A model generated the notes under the pieces. That model was not told the DNA's origin, searched no databases, and saw only the letters and a list, made by a program, of their open reading frames with translations. A DNA stretch of 64,000 nt from assembly GCF_002117105.1 (NCBI RefSeq), contig NZ_CP019343.1, positions 2,108,001 through 2,172,000 of the forward strand. The letters run 5' to 3'. Source of the DNA: Oceanicoccus sagamiensis. Lineage in GTDB: Bacteria > Pseudomonadota > Gammaproteobacteria > Pseudomonadales > Dasaniaceae. The position numbers and the translations under genes were made by a program. This document shows positions 22,201 through 30,500 of this stretch, one piece after another (positions within the stretch are counted from its first letter, which is position 1; each line of letters opens with the position of its first letter).

Positions 22201-24162
22201 TTTACGTTTGTTGATATTGACCTGTCATCCTTGCCCGATGGCCCACTGACGATTTCCGCAACGGCTCAGGATAAAGCCGGTAATACCGCCAGCACGCAAA
22301 ATAATTTTGGCAACCAACTTGTTCTCGATACACAGGCCCAAACACAGGACGATATGGCCAGAGTTATTGAAGACCAGACACAGCCAGCCCTCGGTAATGT
22401 GTTAAGCAACGATGAAGCCGGTTCAGTGGTAACCAGTGTGGGTGATATTGCAGGCAGCTATGGTGTGTTTCATTTGCAGGCCGACGGCAGCTATAGCTAC
22501 CAGCTTAATAACGCGGACCCTGCGGTTGATGCTTTGTCACCCGGTTCGACACCACTGGTTGATAGAGTGAGTTATACCACTCAAGATGCTGCAGGCAATG
22601 TGGGGCAGGCCAATCTTATTATTGCCATAACGGGTAGCAATGATGCCCCTGTTATCAGCCACCCCAGTTTTGCTTCGACTAACGAAGATACTGACTATCA
22701 TCTTAAAGTGTCTGATTTTAATTTTACGGATGTCGATGGTGATTCGCTGCATCATATTACTATCACCGAGTTACCCACGGCCGAGCAGGGTGTACTGACT
22801 ATGGGCGGTCAGGCGGTACATGCCGGCCAGTCTATTGCGGCTGCGGATATTCCTAAACTGGTGTTTAGTCCGACGCAGGATTTTGACAAAATTGGCGGTT
22901 ACAAATTTACCGTGAGTGACGGCCATACCGACTCCGCAGAAAAAATGAATTTTATTGGCGTTCACGCGATCAATGATGCGCCGGTGATTAATGCAGCTAG
23001 TGATTTGACGGGGCGTGTTGATGAGGATGCAGCCATCAATACCGTGGCAGGACAGATGGCAATGACTGATGTTGATACTGCCAGTGGTCACACTTGGTCG
23101 GTTTCTACCGACCCTTCCCATGCTGCCCATTACGGCACCATGACTGTGGATAATACCGGCGCCTGGCATTACGCATTAGATAATAGCAATCCCGCTGTTA
23201 ATCAATTAGGTCATGCTGATGTATTAACTGATAACGTGATGCTGCTGGTGGATGATGGTCATGGCGGCGTCGCTGAAAAAGAAGTGGTGATCAGTATATA
23301 TGGTAATGATGACCGTCCACCGATACCTGTTGCACCTACGTGGAAAGTGCCGCCGACCATTACTGGTAGCCACGGCAATCAAAATGCTCAAGGGTCTTTA
23401 GGTGTGCCCCCAATGGTTATTCAGGGTGTGCCAACACCAATGACCGGTTGGGGTATTTCCACCGGTCATGGCAGTGTCACATCCTTGCAAGGTCACTACG
23501 GTACTTTAACGATAAACCCTGCCACCGGTGAATTGCATTACGACTACAGAACACAAAGTGGTGTTATCAAGCAAGGTGGTGGCGGTGGTGTTGATCAGGA
23601 TGTTACCGATGTTTTTACCGTTACATTGGGTGGCAGCAATAATGAATTAGCGGAAGTGCATTTGCATGTACAGTCACAGTCAGTGCATGGCAATAGTGGT
23701 CACCATGTCGATAAAACGCAGTTGATCAATATGGAATTATTGCCCCTTGCACCGGCACAGTCTGATGAGCTGGAGCCCGACGTTGAAGAATCTAGCGTTA
23801 CTTTACAGTTGCAAGATGACCCAACAGGGCAGCACAGTGCTGTTGATGATTATCTGGATGTTTTTCAGCAGGCGGGTGCTGAACTTGCGGATCAGCAGCC
23901 CAATACTGACGATGACGCGGCATCAGCCGATAATCCGTTAACGGCATTATTAGACAGTGGTGCTGTGATTGATGATACGGGCGGTGCTGATAATGGTCTC
24001 GATCCCTCAGCGCTTGACGTAGTGTTGGATGATAATGACCCGTCGCAGGATAATGATCAGCCGTTACAACCGATAGCGGATATCGTGGATGAGCAACCCT
24101 TAATTCCACTGGATGATAATCCACCGTTGCCGGATGACGATCCGAGTCAGCAAGGGATATAA
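13270..24162 (+). CDS. Giant VCBS/Ig-like repeat adhesin, type I secretion substrate
   Basis: Predicted cell-surface or released adhesin of 3630 residues. There is no signal peptide; the N-terminus (1-60) is Lys/Asp-rich and hydrophilic, followed by a Ser/Thr/Pro-rich linker to about 175. VCBS or cadherin-like domains with repeated TGTNDAP-type ends occupy about 175-470, 1120-2135 and 3020-3350. BapA-type Ig repeats (PVTSDNIINAAESGG and relatives) cover about 605-1120; a second Ig type with LEYSTDGGxHWS and VRQTDxAGN motifs covers about 2370-2915. A block of about 235 residues is duplicated (near 370-605 and 2130-2365). The last 148 residues have no Lys or Arg and are full of Asp, and no RTX nonapeptide (GGxGxD) was seen anywhere. 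It follows the exporter and adaptor genes with start 13270 preceded by AGGA. The ligand is unknown. Confidence 0.93.
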   Translation: MSDRKDKTPPGKNTTDKQQDKKGKSKKLKSAVENRKLDEGGQAYDESVIGRAAGNDFSIADLPSENSVQDSAKQSMAAVEEASEAADNKTVESEAAVIPDESAASTNSVSIPSPSSHVVTPSTLTTDTTNTIPDAVTPPGMGVNQPAVGAIVEPAQQTTSGSQQPPEIYLRGDHAGLVVEDNKVGQLASGKMTELGGTGQFVAEVDQGNYGRFSIDKNGNWQYQLDNKLPATDHLATGETVTEVFHIVTPEGLTQDIQITVQGHNDAPTIDQIHQQQTFEDGALLNGKITATDVDHGDHCSFSTASNIEGFRLNPDGSYQFNPSSAAYQHLAAGETQLLSIPVTVTDQQGATDTQLLQITVTGTNDKPTLAVNPGTYTTGQLEVTDIDTLDTHRFSVTAAAGQFGSLMVDPDTGRYSYTQNPSVAGMFLDKTTGVYRGTDTFEVKVTDPQGGEATQFISFAATATVSAPNSTHPLTPVITPMVATHPVVATTAPLTTGNAPTTPSNSVTIDLVASSDSGRSSTDNLTNQQTPTLTGQTAIAFSVVEIIDAGKVVATTTSDGQGHYSVTTQALAESSQSHQLTAQATAPSATTQVSSSGLAVTIDTHAEASISVAPVTSDNIINAAESGGPVMVSGSVGGDVVDGDVITLTVNGKQFTGTAQGGQYQIAVDGIALTADQHIIATVTSTDAAGNQKTAMLDHSYSVDTQATATVALQESSGDQVISATEAGSVGVLGQVEVGSTIDSLTVTDGQQTITIPTGAYQLDPVTGKFQITTDLSTLQDGQLSVELKGHDSAGNPFDQSNTMAKDTLASATVTVAPVTPDNIINAAESGSQVMVRGSTGGDVVDGDIVTLSVNGQSFTGVVKGSVYSIAVDGAALKADSHIVAEVTTSDKAGNLATATADHSYAVDTQTTATVAITDAGGDGVINAAEASRTIISGDIEPGASLEQLQVVDSQGKAFNISPSLIVIDGNGHWQFPIDAGTLADGKINVLSYSRDAAGNTATATAAIDKDSVTTARIALHDGNVGDKDDVLNAAEAKSSVVMGKVEAGSSIDSLVVTDGTNSITLAPNSFKVDASGRFHLITDLSPLQDGTLTIELKGQDRAGNPFDQTDSMEKDTVANAVDDKSTATEDQGPAATSGNVLNNDEQGASLTSSGDIAGLYGTYHFHSDGSYTYELDNSKVQSLAEGAKLEDHAQYTITDAAGNDNTATLKTVITGTNDLPVIAGVVNGAVIEAGSNTVGVDTASGQLVATDADTGDSLHWHVAQSQGIYGSLTMDQQGQWTYQLDNAAGSAASQMAAGEQRQDFFWVTATDGSGIAVPQKIAVDITGANDKAIIADAQTDATKISITEDRGYINTHYQLEYHGRLTISDPDAGEAQFDPNIGPQTYQGIGYDSSLGGHVLLMRGGGYTYYIDQRQSVVQNLGAGEHITDHATIKSVDGTEHIISVVINGTNDAPTVSAAPTLTPGTEDKDYTLHSSDLLSNASDIDHNDQGQLSVHQLEALKPDGSVAGTMVDNHNGTYTFQPEQNYNGPVQFHYHIQDAHGGSVSTSASLTLAAVQDRAVISGVDTGSVTEASYQDRSPDYAQPGISKLGQNALSVDGKLDITDADQGEAVFDTKGGTFTSYSGQYGHLLLNADGNWHYMVTVGSSDYVGNRISSVGSTIDQLGEGQSLTDTITVYSKDGTSHDIVITIHGDNDRPYCSSAVQLASGKEDTAQTLTVAELLKNTVDVDANDANQLSIGNMQVDHGSVTHNTDGTLTFTPEKDYNGQVNFTYDVKDAHGGVTQTGASLNLSAVGDAAIITSGPKQTITEDASGGNSEIASGSLTIVDPDAGEQRFQYSQFGEHAIHDPFGGQLRIDNAGTWGYTVPNSALQHLAAGQVEQVSYLVHSQDGTAHTINIEVVGSHDRPTATAQVINGVEDTSHHFTAAEFGFSDVDDGDTLQHITITQLPTATDGALFLNGQAVSAGQQIAAKDIPDLVFTPAANINGDIDFNYTTNDGHADSAVATAHLQIAAVGDAATITGDSSTAVTEDLNINRGFLIGQGLLHSQDVDNTADTFQVETLTQKVDGSASVGTLRMTQHGHWIYTVENNAVQHLAKGETLTETFTVHSEDGTAHTVSVDVIGTNDQPTLTINTTTPVTGDLVGADIDGDALQYDAIQPSGHYGHLTVDASGHYHYQQGSSVAGMNYDASTGTYSAKDVYEVRVSDGQGGETRQFLTFDITATVNAPAITGGQPVISAQVPTLPSVTSTQPTAATIQTTPPQNAVTLDLEAGSDTGQSTTDNYTKASTPTLSGHTDIPFSQVDIYSGNQLLGSTRSNASGQFQLVSAQLTDGVYPLTAQATAPSATAAVSSSPLSITVDTQVAPLAINLTHDTGSSATDLLTNDGALTITGQESGASLEYSIDGGKNWSNHFTPVTGANTVAVRQVDIAGNMSSPATLDFTLDNQVAAPTVSLRNDTSRTFNAAADGITKDPRLSIQSEAGARLEYSTDSGQHWSNGFTASEGANTFLVRQTDIAGNQSAATHFSFTLDTTPGTVTVDPISTDNALNAAENNQPLVITGTTSNTAPGDEVYIKIGSNNFYGAQVDANGHWQLTLNASEHQKILGSDKDYPITVGTIDAAGNATTEIVTHLLVDTANPLPVISVDPITTDNIINLAESQQTIDITGQASGDFNSGDPVSLTINGQTLASYSGQVDATGHYQIAVPASVLLNQTGGATGYTVEASIITKDSVGNLGSASSGNRNFSVDTTINPLQVSLTHDTGIAGDHITSDGGLTLGGQEPGALIEYSTDGGTHWSQQFTPQAGTNSVSVRQTDAAGNSSSPTAISFTLDNTVAAPQISLNTDSGSNHSDLISNKGVLNVAGVETGSTLEISTDGGQHWQSTFTAVEGVNNVLARQTDVAGNVSATSALNFTLDTQIDVSIYSSSVQANGDLKVDIFLPKDSVVDQLQISSGGVVLDVDLTKNLLVANSTLTPDHHYFTFVDIDLSSLPDGPLTISATAQDKAGNTASTQNNFGNQLVLDTQAQTQDDMARVIEDQTQPALGNVLSNDEAGSVVTSVGDIAGSYGVFHLQADGSYSYQLNNADPAVDALSPGSTPLVDRVSYTTQDAAGNVGQANLIIAITGSNDAPVISHPSFASTNEDTDYHLKVSDFNFTDVDGDSLHHITITELPTAEQGVLTMGGQAVHAGQSIAAADIPKLVFSPTQDFDKIGGYKFTVSDGHTDSAEKMNFIGVHAINDAPVINAASDLTGRVDEDAAINTVAGQMAMTDVDTASGHTWSVSTDPSHAAHYGTMTVDNTGAWHYALDNSNPAVNQLGHADVLTDNVMLLVDDGHGGVAEKEVVISIYGNDDRPPIPVAPTWKVPPTITGSHGNQNAQGSLGVPPMVIQGVPTPMTGWGISTGHGSVTSLQGHYGTLTINPATGELHYDYRTQSGVIKQGGGGGVDQDVTDVFTVTLGGSNNELAEVHLHVQSQSVHGNSGHHVDKTQLINMELLPLAPAQSDELEPDVEESSVTLQLQDDPTGQHSAVDDYLDVFQQAGAELADQQPNTDDDAASADNPLTALLDSGAVIDDTGGADNGLDPSALDVVLDDNDPSQDNDQPLQPIADIVDEQPLIPLDDNPPLPDDDPSQQGI

Positions 24163-24196
24163 TAGAGACTTCTAATAATAAACTGGAATAGCCAAT

Positions 24197-25027
24197 ATGA
24201 AGTTTAGCCTGCGCTGTTTAATTATAGCGACTGTGTTGTCGCCTTTTGCTAAGGCAGAACAATCGGCAGAAACTATTGCTCGTGACTTAGCAAACCCCAA
24301 TACACCTCTGGCCAGTTTAAATTTTAAATATCAGTATCGTACCTTTGACGGTGATCTGCCCGGTGCGAATGATCAGGATGGTCATTTGGTCTTATTTCAA
24401 CCCACCTTGCCTTTTCCGTTAGATAATGGCGATAAAATATTATTTCGTCCTGCTGTGCCCATTCAAATTGCGCAACCGGTTTTTGATGCCACAAAAGCGG
24501 ATTTTGATGATGAGCAAGGTATTGGTGATACTTCCATGGATGTTGCTTATGCGATGACCAGTGATACGGGTTTATTAACAGCACTGGGTGTTATTGCAAC
24601 CATACCAACCGCTACCGAAGATAATCTGGGAAATGATAAGTGGACGCTGGGACCTGAAGTATTGCTGGGTAAAATTGGCAAGACCTATGTGGTGGGAGCT
24701 TTTCCTAATCATCAATGGGATGTAGGTGGTTCGGGCGATAAAGATATTAATCTAACCACGATGCAGTTATTTGGTATTTTGTTGCCCGGTGGTGGTTGGA
24801 ATTATGGCTCCACGCCAATTTTTTCCTACGACCATGAAACCGAAGAATGGACAGCACCGCTAAATTTTACTTTTGGTAAAACTGTGATTAACAATGGCCG
24901 CCCATGGAAGCTCAGCGTAGAAGTTAACTACTATGTTGAAAGCCCGGATCTGTTTGGTCCTGAATGGATGATTGGGTTAAGTATTGCCCCAGTGGTAGAA
25001 AATGGATTGGCTGGTTGGTTTAAATAA
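24197..25027 (+). CDS. Outer-membrane transporter-like protein ('neuromedin U' annotation family)
   Basis: Predicted outer-membrane beta-barrel of 276 residues. A signal peptide runs to about residue 20 (cleavage after AKA, before EQSAE). The mature part alternates short amphipathic strands and ends with a pattern found in bacterial proteins often labelled transporter or, misleadingly, neuromedin U (FTFGKTVINNGRPWKLSVEV, then YYVESPDLFGPEWMIGLSI). The substrate is unknown. It lies 34 bases after the adhesin gene and two bases before the porin gene, so co-transcription with the secretion locus is likely. It is much shorter than TolC and has no coiled-coil hairpin, so it cannot serve as the usual type I secretion channel. 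Confidence 0.75.
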   Translation: MKFSLRCLIIATVLSPFAKAEQSAETIARDLANPNTPLASLNFKYQYRTFDGDLPGANDQDGHLVLFQPTLPFPLDNGDKILFRPAVPIQIAQPVFDATKADFDDEQGIGDTSMDVAYAMTSDTGLLTALGVIATIPTATEDNLGNDKWTLGPEVLLGKIGKTYVVGAFPNHQWDVGGSGDKDINLTTMQLFGILLPGGGWNYGSTPIFSYDHETEEWTAPLNFTFGKTVINNGRPWKLSVEVNYYVESPDLFGPEWMIGLSIAPVVENGLAGWFK

Positions 25028-25029
25028 AA

Positions 25030-26307
25030 ATGATGAATAAGCAATGGCTAAGTTACTCTCTAATGATAGCGGCGCTGGTAGCCCCCCTATGCTCTACTGA
25101 TCTTCGAGCCGAGCAAAAATCCGGTTATAAAGATAATGCTAATTTTGCCGGCCCTGCATCAACTGTCTATCAATTAGAAGATGATGACGAAATTAAAACA
25201 CCGGTTTTTGGGCTTCCCGTTGTTGATCAAATGTTGCAGCCCTGGTTTGACTTTAAAAAATCGCTGAATGATGACTATGGTTTGCAGTTTGGTTTGGAGT
25301 ACACCACGGTTTATCAGCAAACCAGTGATGAAATTGAAGGTGAAGATGACCATGCCTGGTCAGGTATTGTTAGGGCGAAGGGGAAGTGGGGTCTGCTCAA
25401 TCGTGGTCAGGTAAATCAGGGTGCTTTGGTTTTTTCTGTTGATAATCGCGCTAATTATAGTGATGTTTCCCCGGCGGACTTTGGCAATAATATAGGTTTT
25501 ATTGCCCAGCCCGCTTATTTATTTAGTGATGTTGATAACGTGCTGGTAGATTTTCACTGGCAGCAATTACTGAGTAATGGTCGTACCGGGTTTATTGTTG
25601 GACGGTTTGATCCCAGTGATTTTATGCATGTACTTGGACATAAATCGCCATGGACATCCTTCCAGAATTTAAATGTATCTTTGGATAGTTCTATTGCTTA
25701 CCCTGACTTGGGTGTTGGCGCAGGAGTAGGGCATTGGTTTGAGCCAACAACTTCTGGGCAGTTTTATTTATTGGGCGGCTTTAATGACGCCAACGGTAAA
25801 ATCACTGAAGAAAAAGCCTTTCAGCATGGCGCTGAATTTTTTAAATTTTTTGAATTAGGTTGGACGCCAAGTCGGCAAGAGCGTTATAGCACCAATTTGC
25901 ATATCACTTTCTGGGATGTGGATGAGCGGGAGCATGATGGTGTTAATGCAGCGAAAGGTGTTGCCGTAGGGACGAATTATACCTGGCAGCAGCTTACCGT
26001 TTTCGGTCAGGTGGGTATATCCGATACAGAAGATGATGCCGATCCACAAATTTATAAAAACTCTTATACCACCGGCCTGACCTACAATATCCGTAATAGT
26101 TCGGACCAGTTTGGTTTGGCGGTCAATTATGGTGAGTTGGCGGTAGCAGGTTTAGGTGAGCAAACCGTTGTGGAAAGTTATTATCGTTTGCAGTTGACCG
26201 CGAATATGGCGTTAACGCCAAGTGTACAGTTTATTGATGACCCGGCTTTGCATCCTGAGAAAAGCTCGGTGACATTGTTTGGTTTGCGGTTGCGGTTAAC
26301 GTTTTAA
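25030..26307 (+). CDS. OprB-like carbohydrate porin
   Basis: Outer-membrane porin of 425 residues with signal peptide to about residue 27 (DLRA, then EQKSG). The pattern of the carbohydrate-selective OprB family is visible: FDFKKSLNDDYGLQFGLEYT near 75-95, GTNYTWQQLTVFGQVGISD near 315, and a C-terminal strand LFGLRLRLTF ending in Phe, the outer-membrane assembly signal. The sugar or other solute carried is not predictable. It directly follows the small outer-membrane protein gene (two-base gap), suggesting an operon pair, and is convergent with the CBS protein gene. An alternative start one codon later (second ATG) would make no functional difference. Confidence 0.83.
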   Translation: MMNKQWLSYSLMIAALVAPLCSTDLRAEQKSGYKDNANFAGPASTVYQLEDDDEIKTPVFGLPVVDQMLQPWFDFKKSLNDDYGLQFGLEYTTVYQQTSDEIEGEDDHAWSGIVRAKGKWGLLNRGQVNQGALVFSVDNRANYSDVSPADFGNNIGFIAQPAYLFSDVDNVLVDFHWQQLLSNGRTGFIVGRFDPSDFMHVLGHKSPWTSFQNLNVSLDSSIAYPDLGVGAGVGHWFEPTTSGQFYLLGGFNDANGKITEEKAFQHGAEFFKFFELGWTPSRQERYSTNLHITFWDVDEREHDGVNAAKGVAVGTNYTWQQLTVFGQVGISDTEDDADPQIYKNSYTTGLTYNIRNSSDQFGLAVNYGELAVAGLGEQTVVESYYRLQLTANMALTPSVQFIDDPALHPEKSSVTLFGLRLRLTF

Positions 26308-26318
26308 ATAGGGGTGGT

Positions 26319-26369
26319 GGTGGATTGCAATCCACCCTACCAGTGCCGTAGGATGGATTATAATCCACC
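26319..26369. repeat. Paired intergenic palindrome, copy 4 (reversed arrangement)
   Basis: Here the arms are in the opposite order: GGTGGATTGCAATCCACC + CTAC, a 7-bp spacer, then GTAGGATGGATTATAATCCACC split as GTAGGA and TGGATTATAATCCACC. It lies between two convergent genes, 11 bases after the porin stop codon. Confidence 0.9.
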
Positions 26370-26390
26370 AAACCCAGCCCTGAAAAATTA

Positions 26391-26810
26391 TCAGCCTCTG
26401 TTATTAGTTACCTTGCCAAGCTCCTGCATAATATCCCGCCAAGATACAATGCCCACAGGCTTTCTATCCTTATTAACAATCGGTATACAGGAAATACTAT
26501 GCTGATTAAAAATATCGACCGCATCTTTAACTGAGGCGCTATCATCCAGCGAGATCAGTTTGCGGGTCATAATTTGATGGGCTCTGCGGTCGAGTATCGC
26601 CAGGTCAGCTGATGTTTCAGCGGGTGTGCCTATTCTTGGGCTCAGTGCTTTTAATAAGTCCCGGTCTGAAATAACCCCCATCAGTTTTTCATCGTCTACC
26701 ACTAGTAGGTGATGAAAATGCGTATCTTCAAATATCCGTTTTACTTTGCCCAGTGAGTCATCCATAGCAACGGCGACAACGGGGTTGGTCATAATCTGTT
26801 TGACTTTCAT
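26391..26810 (-). CDS. Protein with two CBS domains
   Basis: Small soluble protein of 139 residues made of two CBS motifs (about 7-58 and 78-135), starting MKVKQIMTNPVVAVAMDDSL. Each has the typical hydrophobic strand and GVISDRDLLKAL or PVGIVSWRDIMQEL ending. Such Bateman modules bind adenine nucleotides and regulate partner proteins; no catalytic domain is fused here and the partner is unknown. It is 18 bases downstream of the small outer-membrane protein gene on the same strand, so the two may be co-transcribed. Confidence 0.92.
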   Translation of the reverse strand: MKVKQIMTNPVVAVAMDDSLGKVKRIFEDTHFHHLLVVDDEKLMGVISDRDLLKALSPRIGTPAETSADLAILDRRAHQIMTRKLISLDDSASVKDAVDIFNQHSISCIPIVNKDRKPVGIVSWRDIMQELGKVTNNRG

Positions 26811-26828
26811 GCTGCACCTGCCTGCCGA

Positions 26829-27356
26829 TTAAAACCGGTAGCGTCCTCCGATCATATAGGTGGTGACATCAATATCTTCAATATTATCGTAATAGCGCCA
26901 GCTAAAGACTGCGTCGATATTATCGTTAATGGGTTGCATAATACTAAGACTGGTTGTGTAACCGTTTTCGTCGCTGGAGGCTCGGCCGCCGCTTAAGTCT
27001 GCTTCAATATCGGCCTGATAAAAACCGGCTTTAAATTCAGCGCGGGTTTTATAACCCTGACGTTGTAGAATATCACCGGCAATGGCGATTGAAATATCGT
27101 ATACATTTTCAACATCAACGCTGCCTGCAATAGCGTCTTCGTCAATCTCAAAACTACCCAGGTCAGCATAGCCAACCTCGGCACTGATATTGCTATTCAA
27201 TTGATAAGCGCCATAAAGCCGATAACCTTTGTCATCGTCAAAATCTCCCTGTCTGATATCGGTATAACCCAATTCTGCACCGAGATAGAAAGGGGCCTCT
27301 GCCAAGCAGAGAAGGGGGGAGAGTAAGCTGATAAGCAGCAGTTTATACATCGACAT
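26829..27356 (-). CDS. Small outer-membrane beta-barrel protein (OmpA/OmpW-like porin fold)
   Basis: 175 residues with a signal peptide (MSMYKLLLISLLSPLLCLAEA, cleavage near 19-21) and a predicted eight-stranded barrel: alternating strands such as FYLGAELGYTDIRQGD, YRLYGAYQLNSNISAEVGYA and MIGGRYRF, ending in the C-terminal Phe recognised by the BAM complex. It resembles the outer membrane beta-barrel family of OmpA-like domains without a peptidoglycan-binding part. Function is not known. It is divergent from the giant lipoprotein gene, with about 200 bases between the two starts. Confidence 0.78.
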   Translation of the reverse strand: MSMYKLLLISLLSPLLCLAEAPFYLGAELGYTDIRQGDFDDDKGYRLYGAYQLNSNISAEVGYADLGSFEIDEDAIAGSVDVENVYDISIAIAGDILQRQGYKTRAEFKAGFYQADIEADLSGGRASSDENGYTTSLSIMQPINDNIDAVFSWRYYDNIEDIDVTTYMIGGRYRF

Positions 27357-27556
27357 TGAGAATCCTTATTAGGTGCGCAATAATCAGTAAAAATAATTCG
27401 CCCACAAGGGCCAGCCTGGTCACGACAGCAAGATCGTAAGATAGCAACAAGATAACAAAGAGTAACAACCCGTGACAAGATGATAACAATTTACCTTACT
27501 AAGCAGGGGTCCTCTGGCTATGGTAAGTATGACCACTCAATCGGGAGCTTGGCTAC

Positions 27557-30500
27557 ATGTTGAAGCATACTACTTTTCTATTACTTGTAAGCGTATTTTT
27601 AACGGCGTGTTTTCCCGATAACAATAGTCTGGATTTTAAAGGCGATACCTTAACCACTATCACTGTCACTCCGGCTTTTAACCGCACCCTGGTGGGGGCC
27701 ACGCAAAGCTATCAGGCTGTGGGTACTTTTGAGGACGGTAGTAGCAAAGATATTACGGATACGGTGAGCTGGACCAGTAGCAATAACGATATTGCTACGG
27801 TGACCGCTAATGGCCAGGTTGAGGCGCTGGCTGCAGGCCGGGTGATTATTACGGCAACGGAAGGGGCCATTTCCGGCGGTGCTACTCTGGCTGTGTTTGA
27901 GGAAGATGCTTTCGAGTTGGTTATTCTACCCGGCAATGCCGCCGAGCCGGTGGGTGCAACGGTGCAATATCAGGCGCTGGTTTATTTGGCTTCCCGCAGT
28001 TCTGTCGATGTAACAGATTTGGTGACCTGGTCTTCTTCGGCTGAATCGACGGTGTCTATTGCCGAGGGTGGTCTGGCAACGTTTAACGCCGAGGGTTCGG
28101 TAACCATTAGCGCCAGTTGGCAGGCAGGAAGTGCCTCAGTACCCGCCACGGTAACCTCGGCGGTATTGCAGAAATTACTGGTCGACCCTATTTCACAAAC
28201 GGGGGCTGCTGGTACCACAGTACAGTATCAGGCGACCGGTATTTATTCCGACGGCAATAGCGCCGACCTTACTAATGTCGTGAGCTGGTCCAGCGCTGAT
28301 AGTCAGATTGCCACCATCGACAATACCGGTCAGGCGGCGTTATTAACGGCGGGTGAGACTCAGATGACGGCGGCCATTGACGCTTTCACTGCCAATGCCC
28401 AACTGACAGTGACTGGGGCATCGATTGAAACCTTGCAAATTTTACCCGCTGCGATTAATGCTCCGGCTGGCACTGCTGGTCAGTTGGTTTTGCTGGCAGC
28501 CTATAGTGATGGCGCTGTAGTTGATGTTGCGGCCAGTGCCTTATGGGAGTCGGGAGATTCTGACATTGCACTGGTGCAAAGCTCAGGGACCGATGCAGGT
28601 TTTACCCAGCTATTAAGGGCTGGCAGCACGACGATTAATGCAGCCTTTGATGGGCTTGAAACTTCAGCTGCTGTCACAGTATCTGCAGCGCAACTAAAAG
28701 AAATTATTTTAGAGCCGGTTAATACAACGGCAGCGGAAGGTTTCCAAGTGCAATATAGTGCCACCGGTATTTACTCGGATGGCAGCCGCGAAAGTCTAAA
28801 AGCAGAAGTAAGTTGGCAGAGCAGCGATAGCAGTATTGCGGTGATTAATAACCAGGGGCTGGCATCCACCGTGGAGGTTGGCGCCACCCTGATTTCGGCC
28901 AGCAAAGAAGGGATTATTGGAGAGACAACACTAACGGTAACGGATGCGACTTTAACTCGAGTCGATATTATTCCCGGTAGTGTTAGCAAGCCGGTAGGGC
29001 GGTTGGAGAGCTTAAAGGCCTTGGCACAATACAGTGATGGTAGCATTGCCGATGTCACTACCCAGTCGACCTGGAGTTCCAGTGACGACCCCACGCTGTT
29101 TGTAACTCCCAAGGGAGATTCGGCCGGTGTGATTATTGGCCGTATGCCCGGTGAGGCCATGGTTAGTGTTAATTATCAGGGGCAGACCGATACTATTCCG
29201 GTCACTATTACTGAAGCCGAGCTGGTCGCTATAGTGGTGGAACCCAGCAATGCCAGCATTGCCAATGGCCGCAGCCAGCAATATACCGCTACCGGTCTGT
29301 ATTCCGATGGCACCAGTTCCTTGTTGGGCAAGGAAGTCAGTTGGCTGTCTAGTAATCCCGAGGTAGCCACTATTAGTTTGGATGGTCTGGCAGTCACCCT
29401 GACTGCCGGTGAAACCACGATCAGTGCCAGTTTCTCAGGTATCGATGCTGAAACCTCGTTGACGGTGACCCCGGCACAAGTGACCTTAATGCAGGTTTTT
29501 CCGGTCGATATCGAAGCTCCGCTGGGGGCTCAGGGTCAATTAAATGCTGTGGCGACTTATTCCGATGGTACGGTGGCCGATGTCACTGCCGAGTCCACCT
29601 GGGAGTCTAGTAATTCCGGTATTGCCTATGTGGTAAACGACGGTGCAAACGCGGGTTATGCCCTTGCTACCGGTGAAGGTTCGGCACAAATTTCAGCGAG
29701 CTTTAGTGCGGTTTCTGCCACCTCACCGGTATTGATCACCGCCGCAGTTTTACAGTCAATTAACGTTGAGCCGGTTGATGCCACCATCCCCAAAGGGGTT
29801 GAGCAAGTCTATACGGCCACCGGTTTCTATTCGGATAATACCTCCCAGGATTTAACCAGTCTGGTTGCCTGGCAAAGTGCAGACGCCAAGGTGGCGACCA
29901 TTGATGCCACTGGGCGGGCTAAAGGAGAGGCAGAAGGTAGTACGGTTATTCAGGCGCAATACCAGGGTGTAATTGGGCAAACCAATTTAACCATTACCGC
30001 GGCCGCTTTAACGGGCTTGCAAATTAGTCCGGCCAACCCTTCGGCACCGGCCGGTGCCAGTGGCGAGTTTGTGGCCACTGCCTATTACAGTGATTTAAGC
30101 ACCAAAGTGGTAACGACGGAAACTACCTGGCTTTCTTCAGATAGCAATACTGTGGTGGTATCGCCCACCACGGGCGCTGCCGATTTTATCGCTCAGGGCA
30201 GTGCCACTATCACGGCTAATTTTCAGGGCCAGAGTGATACTACGACGGCAACCGTGACTGAGGCGATACTGGTTAGTGTGGTGGTTGACCCTGCCGTTAT
30301 TGAAGTCGCCAACGGTATTGATGTGCAGTACCGGGCGCTGGCTATCTATTCCGATAATAGCGGTGTAGAGCTAGGCAGTGGCGTGGTATGGGACAGCCTG
30401 ACAAAAACGGTTGCGGTGATTTCACCTGGCGGCCTAGCCGAGACGCTTGCCGCTGGGGCTACCCATATTACCGCCAGTTTTGGTGGCAAGGTTGGCGGGG

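Noticed and set aside
24197-25027. A TolC-like channel for the secretion system
   Set aside because: Length 276 residues, beta-rich throughout and without the long helical hairpins of TolC.
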